Assembly (NCBI GenBank): GCA_030825825.1
Contig: JAPJPE010000010.1
Location: 1 to 19,754, forward strand
Direction of reading: 5' to 3'
DNA length: 19,754 nt
From: Streptococcus sp.
GTDB taxonomy: Bacteria; Bacillota; Bacilli; Lactobacillales; Streptococcaceae
Every line of letters begins with the position of its first letter. Position 1 is the stretch's first letter. Position numbers and translations under genes: made by a program. The notes below the pieces were generated by a model, which did no database searches, was not told the DNA's origin, and saw nothing but the letters and a program-made list of their open reading frames with translations. Below are positions 8,314 to 16,255 of this stretch, one piece after another.

Positions 8314-9054
8314 ATGGATATTACGATCTTAACCGATGTAGGTCAAAGACGGACAAATAACCAAGACTATGCAAATCAATATAAAAACAAGGCAGGAAAA
8401 TCTATGGTTTTACTTGCTGATGGTATGGGAGGACACCGTGCCGGAAATATTGCTAGTGAAATGGCAGTCACAGACTTAGGTGCGGCTTGGGTTTCTTCTG
8501 AGATCGAGACGGTTAATCAAGTACGGGAATGGTTTGCAGAACATTTAGAAGCTGTGAACCGTCGGATCCATTTAGCTGGGCAAGATGATGAGCACAAAGG
8601 AATGGGAACGACATTGGAAGCCTTGGCTTTTGTAGAAGGGCAAGTGATTTATGCCCATGTTGGAGATTCGCGGATTGGCCTCATTCGTCAGGGCGAATAT
8701 CAGCAGTTGACCAGTGATCATTCTCTTGTAAATGCTCTTTTGCGAGCAGGTCAAATCACAGAGGAAGAAGCAGCCCATCATCCTCAACGTAACATCATCA
8801 CTCAGTCCATTGGCCAAAAAGATGAGTTGGAGCCGGATTATGGTTTGGTGACGGTTGAAGCAGATGATTATATTTTGATCAATAGTGACGGTTTAACTAA
8901 TATGATTGGTCCGGATGAAATCAGAGATATTGTCTTGAGTGATGTTTCACTGGAAGAAAAAGCTCAAACCTTGATTCGTTTTGCCAATAATGCTGGAGGC
9001 TTGGATAATATCACTGTTGTACTGCTCCACTTTACTGAGGAGGACGCAGCATGA
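8314..9054 (+). CDS. pppL: PP2C-family Ser/Thr protein phosphatase
   Basis: This is a cytosolic, Mn/Mg-dependent PPM phosphatase that removes phosphates placed by the partner kinase PknB/StkP (names elsewhere: phpP, stp1). The metal-binding motifs are all present: LADGMGGHRAGNIAS, HVGDSRIGLI, INSDGLTN and GGLDNITVV. An early TDVGQRRTNNQD carries the conserved Arg and Asp. The length of 246 residues is normal. AGGAGG (8297-8302) lies 11 bases before the ATG, a rather long spacing. The stop codon overlaps the pknB start (ATGA), so phosphatase and kinase are made together. Confidence 0.96.
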   Translation: MDITILTDVGQRRTNNQDYANQYKNKAGKSMVLLADGMGGHRAGNIASEMAVTDLGAAWVSSEIETVNQVREWFAEHLEAVNRRIHLAGQDDEHKGMGTTLEALAFVEGQVIYAHVGDSRIGLIRQGEYQQLTSDHSLVNALLRAGQITEEEAAHHPQRNIITQSIGQKDELEPDYGLVTVEADDYILINSDGLTNMIGPDEIRDIVLSDVSLEEKAQTLIRFANNAGGLDNITVVLLHFTEEDAA

Positions 9055-10919
9055 TTCAAATCGGCAAAATTTTTGCCGGGCGATATAAAATCATCCAACA
9101 AATTGGACGCGGCGGGATGGCAGATGTTTATCTTGCGCGTGATTTGATTTTAGATGGGGAAGAAGTTGCAGTCAAGGTACTGCGTACGAATTACCAGACG
9201 GATCCCATTGCAGTTGCGCGTTTTCAGCGTGAAGCAAAGGCGATGGCAGAGCTGGACCATCCAAATATCGTTCGGATTACAGATATTGGCGAAGAAGAAG
9301 GACAACAATACCTTGCAATGGAATATGTTGCAGGTTTAGACTTGAAACGCTATATCAAAGAAAATGCTCCTTTATCAAATGAAGAAGCTGTTCGTTTGAT
9401 GGGGCAGATCCTTCTAGCTATGCGTCTTGCCCATACGCGTGGCATTATCCATAGAGATTTAAAACCACAGAATGTCCTCTTGACACCAGATGGAACAGCA
9501 AAAGTTTCAGACTTTGGGATTGCAGTGGCCTTTGCAGAGACTAGCTTGACCCAGACCAACTCGATGTTGGGGTCGGTTCATTATTTGTCCCCTGAGCAGG
9601 CGCGTGGTTCAAAAGCTACAGTGCAAAGTGACATCTACGCTATGGGGATCATTTTCTATGAGATGTTGACAGGACACATTCCTTATGATGGAGATAGTGC
9701 AGTCACAATTGCTTTGCAGCATTTTCAAAAGCCACTCCCATCTATTCGTGAAGAAAATAAGAATGTTCCACAAGCTTTAGAAAATGTGGTGATCAAAGCG
9801 ACAGCTAAAAAACTGACGGATCGCTATAAATCAGTGGCAGAGATGTATGTGGACCTTTCAAGTTGCTTGTCCTACGAGAGAAGAAATGAGAAAAAACTGA
9901 TTTTTGAAGATCAATCGAAAGCTGATACAAAGACTCTTCCAAAAGTGAGTCCAACTCCAAAGACGGCTCCTGTTCCAATCTCTGAGGTACGCAGTGAAAT
10001 CAGTTCGGTAGATCCTAATCGACCATTATCTGACCAGCAGACCATGGCACCAAGTAAAAAGCCAAGAAGACGCTTGCGGGCGCGCTACAAGGTCTTGTTT
10101 GTTGCTATTGCCCTAGTTCTTGCTGCCTTTACTTTCTTGTTGTATATGAGCCCAGCCAATAAAACCGTTCCAGATGTTTCCGGCAAAACCATTGCCGAAG
10201 CTAGAGCGGTTATTGAGGGACAAGACCTTCAAGTCGGTGAAGAGAAAGAAGAGTACAGTGATTCGGTTGCAGAAGGCTATGTCATTCGAACCAATCCAAA
10301 TGCAGGGGCCCAAAAGAAAGAACAAAGTCGAATTGATTTGATTGTTTCAAAAGGACCAAACAGCTTTGAAATGCCAAATTACGTGGGTGAAACACGGGCA
10401 AAAGCAGAAGAAGATTTGAAAAATACTTATAAAGTATCAAGCAAAATGATCACGATTGAAGAAGTTGAGACCTTCGATTATGCTGCAGGGACAGTTCTTG
10501 AACAAACTCCAGCTCCAGGAGAGCAATATTCTCTGAATTCAAAAACTAAGATTGTTTTGAAAGTAGCGAAAGAAACGACTTCAATTGAAATGCCAAACTA
10601 TGTTGGATCAACTTATGATTTTGCTAGAAGTAATTTGATTGAGATCTATGGTATTAAAGAAGCCAATATCGAATTAAGAAAAACAGAACATCTCCCTGAT
10701 GGAGTATCTGTTTCTGCAGGTCAAATTGTCAGTCAAACTCCAGAAGTTTCGAGTACGGTGGATATTAACCGAACACGAATTGTTTTGACTGTATATGAGC
10801 CTAAAGTGACAGCTTCTTCAAGTACGAAAGCCTCATCAAGTTCTGATACATCTAGTTCATCCTCTGGTGAACGATCAGATACAGAAAGTTCAAGCAGTAG
10901 TGCAACTAGTGGAGATTAA
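9051..10919 (+). CDS. pknB: PASTA-domain Ser/Thr protein kinase (PknB/StkP)
   Basis: This transmembrane eukaryotic-type kinase senses peptidoglycan fragments or lipid II and controls cell division and wall synthesis. The kinase domain has the Gly loop GRGGMADVY (19-27), Lys42, HRDLKPQN (catalytic Asp136) and DFG (Asp154), then a Thr-rich activation loop before SPEQARG. A basic juxtamembrane patch (PRRRLRARYK) leads to one membrane helix at about 348-366. Outside are three PASTA repeats, beginning near NKTVPDVSGKT, NSFEMPNYVGE and TSIEMPNYVGS. Pneumococcal StkP has four. The last 30-odd residues are almost all Ser, Thr and small residues. GAGGAGG lies 7 bases before the ATG, within pppL. The pair overlaps by 4 bases. 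Confidence 0.97.
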   Translation: MIQIGKIFAGRYKIIQQIGRGGMADVYLARDLILDGEEVAVKVLRTNYQTDPIAVARFQREAKAMAELDHPNIVRITDIGEEEGQQYLAMEYVAGLDLKRYIKENAPLSNEEAVRLMGQILLAMRLAHTRGIIHRDLKPQNVLLTPDGTAKVSDFGIAVAFAETSLTQTNSMLGSVHYLSPEQARGSKATVQSDIYAMGIIFYEMLTGHIPYDGDSAVTIALQHFQKPLPSIREENKNVPQALENVVIKATAKKLTDRYKSVAEMYVDLSSCLSYERRNEKKLIFEDQSKADTKTLPKVSPTPKTAPVPISEVRSEISSVDPNRPLSDQQTMAPSKKPRRRLRARYKVLFVAIALVLAAFTFLLYMSPANKTVPDVSGKTIAEARAVIEGQDLQVGEEKEEYSDSVAEGYVIRTNPNAGAQKKEQSRIDLIVSKGPNSFEMPNYVGETRAKAEEDLKNTYKVSSKMITIEEVETFDYAAGTVLEQTPAPGEQYSLNSKTKIVLKVAKETTSIEMPNYVGSTYDFARSNLIEIYGIKEANIELRKTEHLPDGVSVSAGQIVSQTPEVSSTVDINRTRIVLTVYEPKVTASSSTKASSSSDTSSSSSGERSDTESSSSSATSGD

Positions 10920-10930
10920 TAAATCAGTCT

Positions 10931-10959
10931 AAGACTCAGATGGATTTCTGGGTCTTTTT
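10931..10959 (+). terminator. rho-independent terminator after pknB
   Basis: A 10-bp stem (AAGACTCAGA / TCTGGGTCTT, one wobble) closes a 6-base loop and ends in a T-run, 11 bases after the pknB stop. It closes the gmk-to-pknB run and sits ahead of the lia promoter. The left arm overlaps the small palindrome AGTCTAAGACT. Confidence 0.8.
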
Positions 10960-11009
10960 GATTGTCTGCTATTATCCAACCACAGACGGAAGTCAAATGA
11001 GGAAAAATT

Positions 11010-11018
11010 TGATAAAAT
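11010..11018 (+). promoter_or_regulatory. liaFSR promoter (extended -10, weak -35)
   Basis: TGATAAAAT at 11010-11018 is an extended -10 element. The -35 position shows only AAGTCA or GTCAAA, which is poor. This fits a promoter that needs an activator such as LiaR. It lies 20 bases before the liaF ATG; GAGG (11029-11032) is the ribosome site. Confidence 0.6.
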
Positions 11019-11038
11019 AGGAAAAGATGAGGTAGACT

Positions 11039-11734
11039 ATGTGGAAAATACAAATTTTTATTTTCGTTGAAGCCGTTTTGTTAACATTAGCAGCGATCAC
11101 CATTTTATCAATCGATTTTTCCAGATTTGTTGTCTTGATGGTTCTCTTTTTGCTCCTTTTGTATTACTATTTTGGCAAACAAAAAGCGAATTTTCTATTA
11201 ATCGCGCTGAGTGTGCTATTGTTTTTTATCGTGATGCTGAATCCTTTTGTGATTGCAGCCATTTTATTTGCGGTGATTTATGGTTTATTGATCGCTTACC
11301 CTTATATGTATAAGGAAAATGAAGCAGTTGTGTTTGATGTTGAAGAGAATACCGAAATTCGTCAGGAAAAAACTCGATGGATTGGTGATTTACAACATTT
11401 TTCAAAGCAAAGTCGAGGGTATCGAGATCTGAATGTGATCCGAGTTTTTGGAAATGACACCCTCCATTTAGAGGAGGTAGCCATTTGCAATTGGGACAAT
11501 GTAGTGATCATTCGGAAAGGTTTTGGAAATACAAAAATTATCTTACCGATTGATTTGGAGTTACATTTACAGATTAACACCCTGTATGGAGATCTGCAGT
11601 TTTTGGATCTTCCTGTCCGTAAAATGAGGAATGAAACCATAGATATTGAAACGGCACATTATCGGAGATCGCACCGTTCTGTAAAAATTGTGTTAGTTGG
11701 TATTGTTGGGGATGTTGAGGTGATTCGCGCATGA
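11039..11734 (+). CDS. liaF: cell-envelope stress protein LiaF
   Basis: LiaF is the membrane-bound negative regulator of the LiaS/LiaR two-component system, which responds to lipid II cycle inhibitors and other envelope damage. Four hydrophobic segments fill the first 95 residues (about 4-24, 29-46, 51-69 and 70-92). The soluble C-terminal part (about 110-231) is the beta-rich LiaF/DUF2154 type, with GDLQHFSKQSR and NTLYGDLQFLDLPVR. The 231-residue length is usual for streptococci. It has its own promoter, and its stop overlaps the liaS start (ATGA). The assignment rests on position ahead of liaS/liaR as well as fold features. Confidence 0.93.
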   Translation: MWKIQIFIFVEAVLLTLAAITILSIDFSRFVVLMVLFLLLLYYYFGKQKANFLLIALSVLLFFIVMLNPFVIAAILFAVIYGLLIAYPYMYKENEAVVFDVEENTEIRQEKTRWIGDLQHFSKQSRGYRDLNVIRVFGNDTLHLEEVAICNWDNVVIIRKGFGNTKIILPIDLELHLQINTLYGDLQFLDLPVRKMRNETIDIETAHYRRSHRSVKIVLVGIVGDVEVIRA

Positions 11735-12747
11735 AGAAATTAGACTATCTCCTATTGTACTTCTATTCCCTAATGGTGGTTGCGGTCATTTGTCACACCA
11801 TTTTCCATTTTGTTGGTTTTCAGTGGGGCAAACTTCTCTCAGATCTTTCCTTGCTTCAATCATTCCTATTTTTGGTTTTTAGTCTGACGCTTGCATTGAC
11901 GGCTTTGGTTGTCTTAATTATCAAAATTACGCAATTTGTAACGGTTCATGCAGTACAACAAAAGGTAGAAGCGATCCTAACTGCTTCACGGCGAAAAGAA
12001 ATTGCCCCCAAAGAATTGAATCAACAGTTAGATTTATTGGATCAGAAGTTGCATCGACTTGAAGAAAATTTACAAAAAAGTGAAAATCGTGTGATGCGAA
12101 ATGAGGAAGAAATTATTGAAATCGAGCGTAAGAGAATTGCGCGCGATCTACACGATACGGTTAGTCAAGAATTATTTGCAGCTAATATGATTTTGTCCGG
12201 AGTGGCTTCACAGGCTCTTGAGTTAGAGAAAAGTCAGATCCAGCAACAACTAAATGGTGTATCGGATATTTTGGGTACAGCCCAAAATGATCTACGTGTC
12301 TTGCTCTTACATCTTCGTCCTACAGAATTGGAAGGAAAAAGTTTAGTAGAAGGTATGGAGATGATTTTTAGAGAATTGAAGGAAAAGAGTGACCTAACAG
12401 TTGTCTTCCATCATAATGAAGTGAGTATTCCAAAAGATATGGAAGAACATCTGTTTCGGATCGTCCAAGAAATTGTTAGCAATACCTTGAAACATGCTAG
12501 AGCTCAACAAATGGATGTCTTTTTGCATCAGGAGGGGAAACAACTTCATTTACGGATGGTAGATGATGGAATCGGGTTTGAGCAAGAAAAATTGGAACGA
12601 TTGAGTTATGGGTTGAAAAATATTCAAGAGCGTGTAGAAGACATGGCGGGAACCATTAAAATAAGAACGAGTCCTCAAAAGGGAGTAGCTGTAGATATTC
12701 GTGTTCCCCTTCTTGTAAAAGATAAAAATGAAAAGGAAACTGTATGA
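11731..12747 (+). CDS. liaS: sensor histidine kinase LiaS
   Basis: LiaS is a NarL-group histidine kinase that phosphorylates LiaR when LiaF releases it. Two membrane helices (about 5-28 and 42-66) flank a very short extracellular loop, the intramembrane-sensing layout. After a coiled linker comes the HisKA_3 dimerisation domain with RKRIARDLHDTVSQELF; the phospho-acceptor is His141. The ATPase domain shows the N-box EIVSNTLKHARA and the G-box VDDGIGFE, ending in GVAVDIRVPL. It has 338 residues. It is translationally coupled on both sides by 4-base ATGA overlaps. Confidence 0.95.
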   Translation: MKKLDYLLLYFYSLMVVAVICHTIFHFVGFQWGKLLSDLSLLQSFLFLVFSLTLALTALVVLIIKITQFVTVHAVQQKVEAILTASRRKEIAPKELNQQLDLLDQKLHRLEENLQKSENRVMRNEEEIIEIERKRIARDLHDTVSQELFAANMILSGVASQALELEKSQIQQQLNGVSDILGTAQNDLRVLLLHLRPTELEGKSLVEGMEMIFRELKEKSDLTVVFHHNEVSIPKDMEEHLFRIVQEIVSNTLKHARAQQMDVFLHQEGKQLHLRMVDDGIGFEQEKLERLSYGLKNIQERVEDMAGTIKIRTSPQKGVAVDIRVPLLVKDKNEKETV

Positions 12748-13376
12748 AAGTATTATTAGTAGACGACCATGAAATGGTCCGGTTGGGATTAAAAAGCTTT
12801 TTGTCCATGCAAACCGATATTGAGCAAGTCTCAGAGGCACAAAATGGGCAAGAAGGCGTGGAGTTGGCGCTGAAAGAAAGACCAGACGTCATCATCATGG
12901 ATATTGTGATGCCAGAGATAAATGGAATCGATGCAACTCTAGCCATCCTAAAAGAGTGGCCGGAAGCTAAAATTGTCATTTTGACGTCTTATTTGGATAA
13001 CGAAAAGATCTACCCGGTTTTAGATGCAGGTGCAAAAGGTTATATCTTAAAGACTTCGTCGGCAACTGAGATCTTACAGGCTGTAAGGAAGGTTGCAAAG
13101 GGAGAATTTGCGATCGAGACAGAAGTTAGTCAAAAAGTTGAGTCTCGAAAGAACCATGCTGAATTGCATGATGATTTGACGGCTAGAGAACGAGATATTC
13201 TGTCTTTATTGACCAAAGGATATGAAAATCAACGCATAGCAGATGAACTCTTTATTTCTTTAAAAACGGTAAAAACCCATGTCTCCAACATCTTATCAAA
13301 ATTAGAAGTCAGTGATCGGACGCAAGCAGTCGTCTATGCCTTCCGACACCATCTGGTGAATCAAGAAGATTTTTAA
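12744..13376 (+). CDS. liaR: response regulator LiaR (NarL/FixJ family)
   Basis: LiaR activates envelope-stress genes after phosphorylation by LiaS. The receiver domain begins VLLVDDHEMVRLGL. The phospho-acceptor Asp53 lies in VIIMDIVMPEING, and Thr/Lys switch residues are in ILTSYLD and AKGYILKTSS. The C-terminal LuxR-type helix-turn-helix (about 145-205) carries LTARERDILSLL and SLKTVKTHVSNILSKL. At 210 residues it is of normal length. It is the last gene of liaFSR. I see no terminator after it; the next promoter lies 10 bases beyond its stop, so read-through into the next gene is possible. Confidence 0.95.
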   Translation: MKVLLVDDHEMVRLGLKSFLSMQTDIEQVSEAQNGQEGVELALKERPDVIIMDIVMPEINGIDATLAILKEWPEAKIVILTSYLDNEKIYPVLDAGAKGYILKTSSATEILQAVRKVAKGEFAIETEVSQKVESRKNHAELHDDLTARERDILSLLTKGYENQRIADELFISLKTVKTHVSNILSKLEVSDRTQAVVYAFRHHLVNQEDF

Positions 13377-13385
13377 GTTGAAACA

Positions 13386-13394
13386 TGCTATAAT
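13386..13394 (+). promoter_or_regulatory. extended -10 promoter of the HAD-cyclophilin gene
   Basis: TGCTATAAT (13386-13394) is a perfect extended -10, identical to that of luxS. No good -35 lies 17 bases upstream (AAGATT at 13366-13371, in the liaR end). The ribosome site GGGGGGAG follows at 13410-13417. Confidence 0.6.
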
Positions 13395-13421
13395 AGAGCA
13401 AGGAAAATAGGGGGGAGACAA

Positions 13422-14822
13422 GTGGACGCAAAATTACGTTATAAAGCAAAAAAAGTAAAAATCGTCTTTTTTGATATTGACGATACATTACGTGCAAAAG
13501 AAACTGGGTTGATCCCAGAATCTGTAAAAGACGTCTTTCGTCAGTTGAAAGAAAAGGGAATTCTAACAGGGATTGCAACCGGTAGAGGGGTTTTTGGAGT
13601 TGTTCCTGAAATTATGGACTTAAAGCCGGATTTTCTAGTCACCTTAAACGGTGCCTATATTGAAGATACCAAAGGAACTGTGATCTACCAATCACCCATC
13701 AATGAAGCAATCGTTTCTTCTTTTGTGGATTGGGCCAAAGAATCCCAGATTGATTATGGGTTAGTGGCTAGTCATCAAGCTGCCCTGTCCAATCGTACAC
13801 CTTTGATCAGTGATGCTATTGACATCATTTATCCCAACTTACCAGTAGATCCATATCTGCATTTGAAAGAACCAATTTTCCAAATGTGGACCTTTGATGA
13901 AGATGATGGTGATTTAGAATTATCACCTTCCTTACAAGAGGAGTTACGTCTAGTTCCATGGCACCCACATTCATCTGATGTTGTTCGTTTTGATCGATCA
14001 AAGGCTTCTGGAGTCTCTCAACTTGTAAATCATTTGGGCTTGAAGCCAGAAAATGTTTTGGTCTTTGGGGATGGCTTAAATGATCTCGAACTATTTGATT
14101 ATGCTGGGATTAGTATCGCAATGGGAATATCTGCCCCAGAGTTACAAGAAAAAGCTGATTATATCACTAAAAATTTGGAAGAAGATGGCATATTCTATGC
14201 CTTAGAGGAGTTAAATATGGTTGAAAAAGAATTGACGTTACCACAGTTAGAACTTGCTACGGTTGACGGTCCTGTCGCTGTGATCAAAACCAATCACGGT
14301 AAGATGAACATTCAATTGTTCCCGGATCAAGCGCCAAAAACAGTTGCAAACTTTGTAGCTCTTGCTAAGTCTGGTTATTATGATGGTGTCATTTTCCATC
14401 GGATTATTAAAGATTTTATGATCCAAGGGGGAGATCCTACTGGTACAGGTATGGGTGGTGAATCCATCTATGGTGAGAGCTTCGAAGACGAATTTTCAAA
14501 AGAACTGTACAATATTCGCGGAGCCCTTTCGATGGCAAATGCTGGACCAAACACAAATGGTAGCCAATTCTTTATTGTACAAAATCAACATCTCCCATAT
14601 TCGAAAAAGGAATTGGTCCGCGGTGGCTGGCCTGAAGAAATTGCTGAAATCTATACGACAGAAGGGGGAACTCCTCACCTAGATCAACGCCATACCGTAT
14701 TTGGACAATTGATGGATGAAGCTTCTTTTGCTGTGTTGGATGAGATCGCGGCTGTTGAGACAGGGATGATGGATAAGCCAGTAGAAGATGTCGTGATTGA
14801 AACCATCGAGATTGAGGACTAA
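13422..14822 (+). CDS. bifunctional Cof-type HAD hydrolase / cyclophilin-type peptidyl-prolyl isomerase
   Basis: Two enzymes in one 466-residue chain. Residues 12 to about 265 form a Cof/HAD-IIB phosphatase. Nucleophile Asp18 and Asp20 lie in FFDIDDTL, with IATGRG as the next motif and FGDGLNDLELF near 217 as the metal motif. HAD-IIB enzymes act on sugar phosphates or nucleotides, but the substrate here cannot be read. Residues about 278-463 form a cyclophilin with FHRIIKDFMIQGGDPTGTG (active Arg) and NGSQFFIVQ. The chain starts at GTG 13422 behind GGGGGGAG. There is no signal peptide, so it is cytosolic. The fusion is known in streptococci and is not a frameshift artefact. A strong internal start at 14217 may yield the cyclophilin alone. 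Confidence 0.94.
   Translation: MDAKLRYKAKKVKIVFFDIDDTLRAKETGLIPESVKDVFRQLKEKGILTGIATGRGVFGVVPEIMDLKPDFLVTLNGAYIEDTKGTVIYQSPINEAIVSSFVDWAKESQIDYGLVASHQAALSNRTPLISDAIDIIYPNLPVDPYLHLKEPIFQMWTFDEDDGDLELSPSLQEELRLVPWHPHSSDVVRFDRSKASGVSQLVNHLGLKPENVLVFGDGLNDLELFDYAGISIAMGISAPELQEKADYITKNLEEDGIFYALEELNMVEKELTLPQLELATVDGPVAVIKTNHGKMNIQLFPDQAPKTVANFVALAKSGYYDGVIFHRIIKDFMIQGGDPTGTGMGGESIYGESFEDEFSKELYNIRGALSMANAGPNTNGSQFFIVQNQHLPYSKKELVRGGWPEEIAEIYTTEGGTPHLDQRHTVFGQLMDEASFAVLDEIAAVETGMMDKPVEDVVIETIEIED
14204..14219 (+). promoter_or_regulatory. internal ribosome-binding site and in-frame ATG before the cyclophilin domain
   Basis: AGAGGAG (14204-14210), a 6-base spacer, then ATG at 14217-14219, exactly in frame as codon 266 of the fused gene. 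It sits at the boundary between the two domains. Starting here would give a 201-residue protein, MVEKELTLPQLE onward, that contains the whole cyclophilin domain. Confidence 0.5.
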
Positions 14823-14823
14823 T

Positions 14824-15189
14824 ATGAAAATTGGAGATAAGTTAGAAGGGACCATTACAGGCATTCAACCTTATGGTGCCTTTGTTGAACTAGAGTCGGG
14901 TGTCACGGGCTTGATTCATATCTCAGAGATTAGAAGTGGTTATGTAAGTAATATTCATGATATTCTTTCAATTGGAGAAAAAGTCTTTGTCCAAGTCATC
15001 GATGTTGATGAATATTCTAAGAAAGCTAGCCTCTCTCTGAGAACACTAGAAGAAACACCACAACGAAGTATTCGACACCATCGTTTTTCAAATGACCGCC
15101 ACAAGAGTGGTTTTGCGCCCTTAGCTCAACAGATGCCGACCTGGGTTAAAGAAGGAAAGGTATTCTTTAGCAAACAAGAAAAAAAATAA
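14824..15189 (+). CDS. cvfD: S1-domain RNA-binding regulatory protein CvfD
   Basis: The protein is a small S1-domain protein of the GSP13/CvfD type, described in pneumococcus as a post-transcriptional regulator. The S1 fold fills residues 1-75: GDKLEGTITGIQPYGAFVELE, GVTGLIHISEI and VFVQVIDVDEYSKKASLSLR. A basic tail (RHHRFSNDRHK) follows. It has 121 residues. The ATG at 14824 is chosen over an upstream in-frame alternative start because it matches the S1 start MKIGDKL and has TGAGGA 5 bases before it. It begins 1 base after the previous stop codon, so the two genes are cotranscribed. Confidence 0.92.
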   Translation: MKIGDKLEGTITGIQPYGAFVELESGVTGLIHISEIRSGYVSNIHDILSIGEKVFVQVIDVDEYSKKASLSLRTLEETPQRSIRHHRFSNDRHKSGFAPLAQQMPTWVKEGKVFFSKQEKK

Positions 15190-15226
15190 AAACTTCGATA
15201 GGTTGATGAAACCTATCGAAGTTTTT
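15188..15226. terminator. bidirectional terminator between cvfD and cysK
   Basis: A perfect 17-bp stem (AAAAACTTCGATAGGTT / AACCTATCGAAGTTTTT) closes a 5-base loop, with T-runs on both strands. It overlaps the cvfD stop codon and ends 13 bases from the cysK stop, serving two convergent genes. Confidence 0.95.
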
Positions 15227-15239
15227 TTGATATAGAGAA

Positions 15240-16163
15240 TTATTCAAATTCGTAAAGGGTAGTAGAAAGGTAACGTTCTCCATTATCTGGTGCAAGAGCA
15301 AGAACTTTTTTACCGCTTCCCAATTCTTTTGCGACTTCAATAGCAGCATAGATAGCAGCTGCGCTTGAGATACCGACTAAGAATCCTTCAGCTCCACCGA
15401 TAGCGCGCGCAAGTTCGAAAGCTTCTTCTGAAGATACGCGACGAACACCATCATATGCATTAGTGTCTAAAGTATTTGGGATAAAACCAGCTGAAATCCC
15501 TTGGATTTTATGTGGTCCAGGTTTTTCGCCAGAAAGGACTGCAGATTCATTGGCCTCAACGGCATAGACTTTGACAGCAGGATTATTCTTTTTCAAAGTA
15601 TGAGAAATACCAGAAACAGTACCACCAGTACCAACACCTGCGACAAAAGCATCTAAACCATCTTTTCCAAAGGCATCAACGATTTCTTGTCCTGTTGTTC
15701 TTTCATGTACCTCTGGGTTAGCAGGGTTTTCAAATTGAAGAGGAAGGAAGCCATTCCTTTCTGCAGCGATTGCTTCAGCTTTAGCGATAGCGCCTTTCAT
15801 TCCTTCACTTCCAGGAGTCAAAACGAGTTCAGCTCCATAGGCTTGGATGATTTTACGACGTTCCACACTCATGGTTTCAGGCATGACAATCACAACTTTG
15901 TAGCCTTTAGCTGCGCCAACCCATGACAAGCCAATCCCTGTGTTCCCACTAGTTGCTTCGACAATGGTATCACCTGGTTTGATCAAGCCATCCGCTTCAG
16001 CTTTTTCAATCATGCTCAAAGCAATCCGGTCTTTGACAGATGATCCAGGATTGAAGGCTTCGAGTTTGACATAGACATCTGCAGCTCCTTCAGGAACAAG
16101 ACGATTCAATTTGACAATCGGAGTGTTCCCAATCAATTCTGTAATATTTTCATAAATAGCCAT
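15240..16163 (-). CDS. cysK: cysteine synthase A (O-acetylserine sulfhydrylase)
   Basis: CysK makes cysteine from O-acetylserine and sulfide, with PLP as cofactor. The PLP lysine is Lys44 in NPGSSVKDRIAL. The substrate loop EATSGNTGIGLSW and the phosphate-binding GVGTGGTVSG are intact, followed by PHKIQGISAGFIP. At 307 residues it is full length, and the C-terminal lobe ends DNGERYLSTTLYEFE. GAGG lies 7 bases before the ATG. It is transcribed alone from its own promoter, which overlaps a small palindrome that could be an operator. Functionally it links to luxS, since both handle sulfur amino acids, but the two genes are far apart here. Confidence 0.96.
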   Translation of the reverse strand: MAIYENITELIGNTPIVKLNRLVPEGAADVYVKLEAFNPGSSVKDRIALSMIEKAEADGLIKPGDTIVEATSGNTGIGLSWVGAAKGYKVVIVMPETMSVERRKIIQAYGAELVLTPGSEGMKGAIAKAEAIAAERNGFLPLQFENPANPEVHERTTGQEIVDAFGKDGLDAFVAGVGTGGTVSGISHTLKKNNPAVKVYAVEANESAVLSGEKPGPHKIQGISAGFIPNTLDTNAYDGVRRVSSEEAFELARAIGGAEGFLVGISSAAAIYAAIEVAKELGSGKKVLALAPDNGERYLSTTLYEFE

Positions 16164-16190
16164 AATATACCTCAGTTCTAGGTTTTCTTG

Positions 16191-16228
16191 ATACTAACAA
16201 GTATAGTCCCTTGCGGGAAGAATGTAAA
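16191..16228 (-). promoter_or_regulatory. cysK promoter with overlapping palindrome
   Basis: On the minus strand TTTACA (16223-16228), a 17-base spacer, then TATACT (16200-16205). A perfect inverted repeat, ATACT-N4-AGTAT (16191-16204), starts within the -10 and covers the expected start site, as a repressor operator would. The spacer also holds a short CCC-GCAA-GGG hairpin. Confidence 0.6.
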
Positions 16229-16255
16229 ATATAGAAATTTTATGGGTGTGATAAA

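Noticed and set aside
11471..11493. AGGAGGT inside liaF as an internal translation start
   Set aside because: No ATG, GTG or TTG follows in frame at a suitable distance; only an ATT is in frame, which is too rare a start to support.
15687..15926. 79-codon plus-strand frame opposite cysK
   Set aside because: It is antisense to conserved cysK codons, has no ribosome site, and its composition is that of a complement frame.
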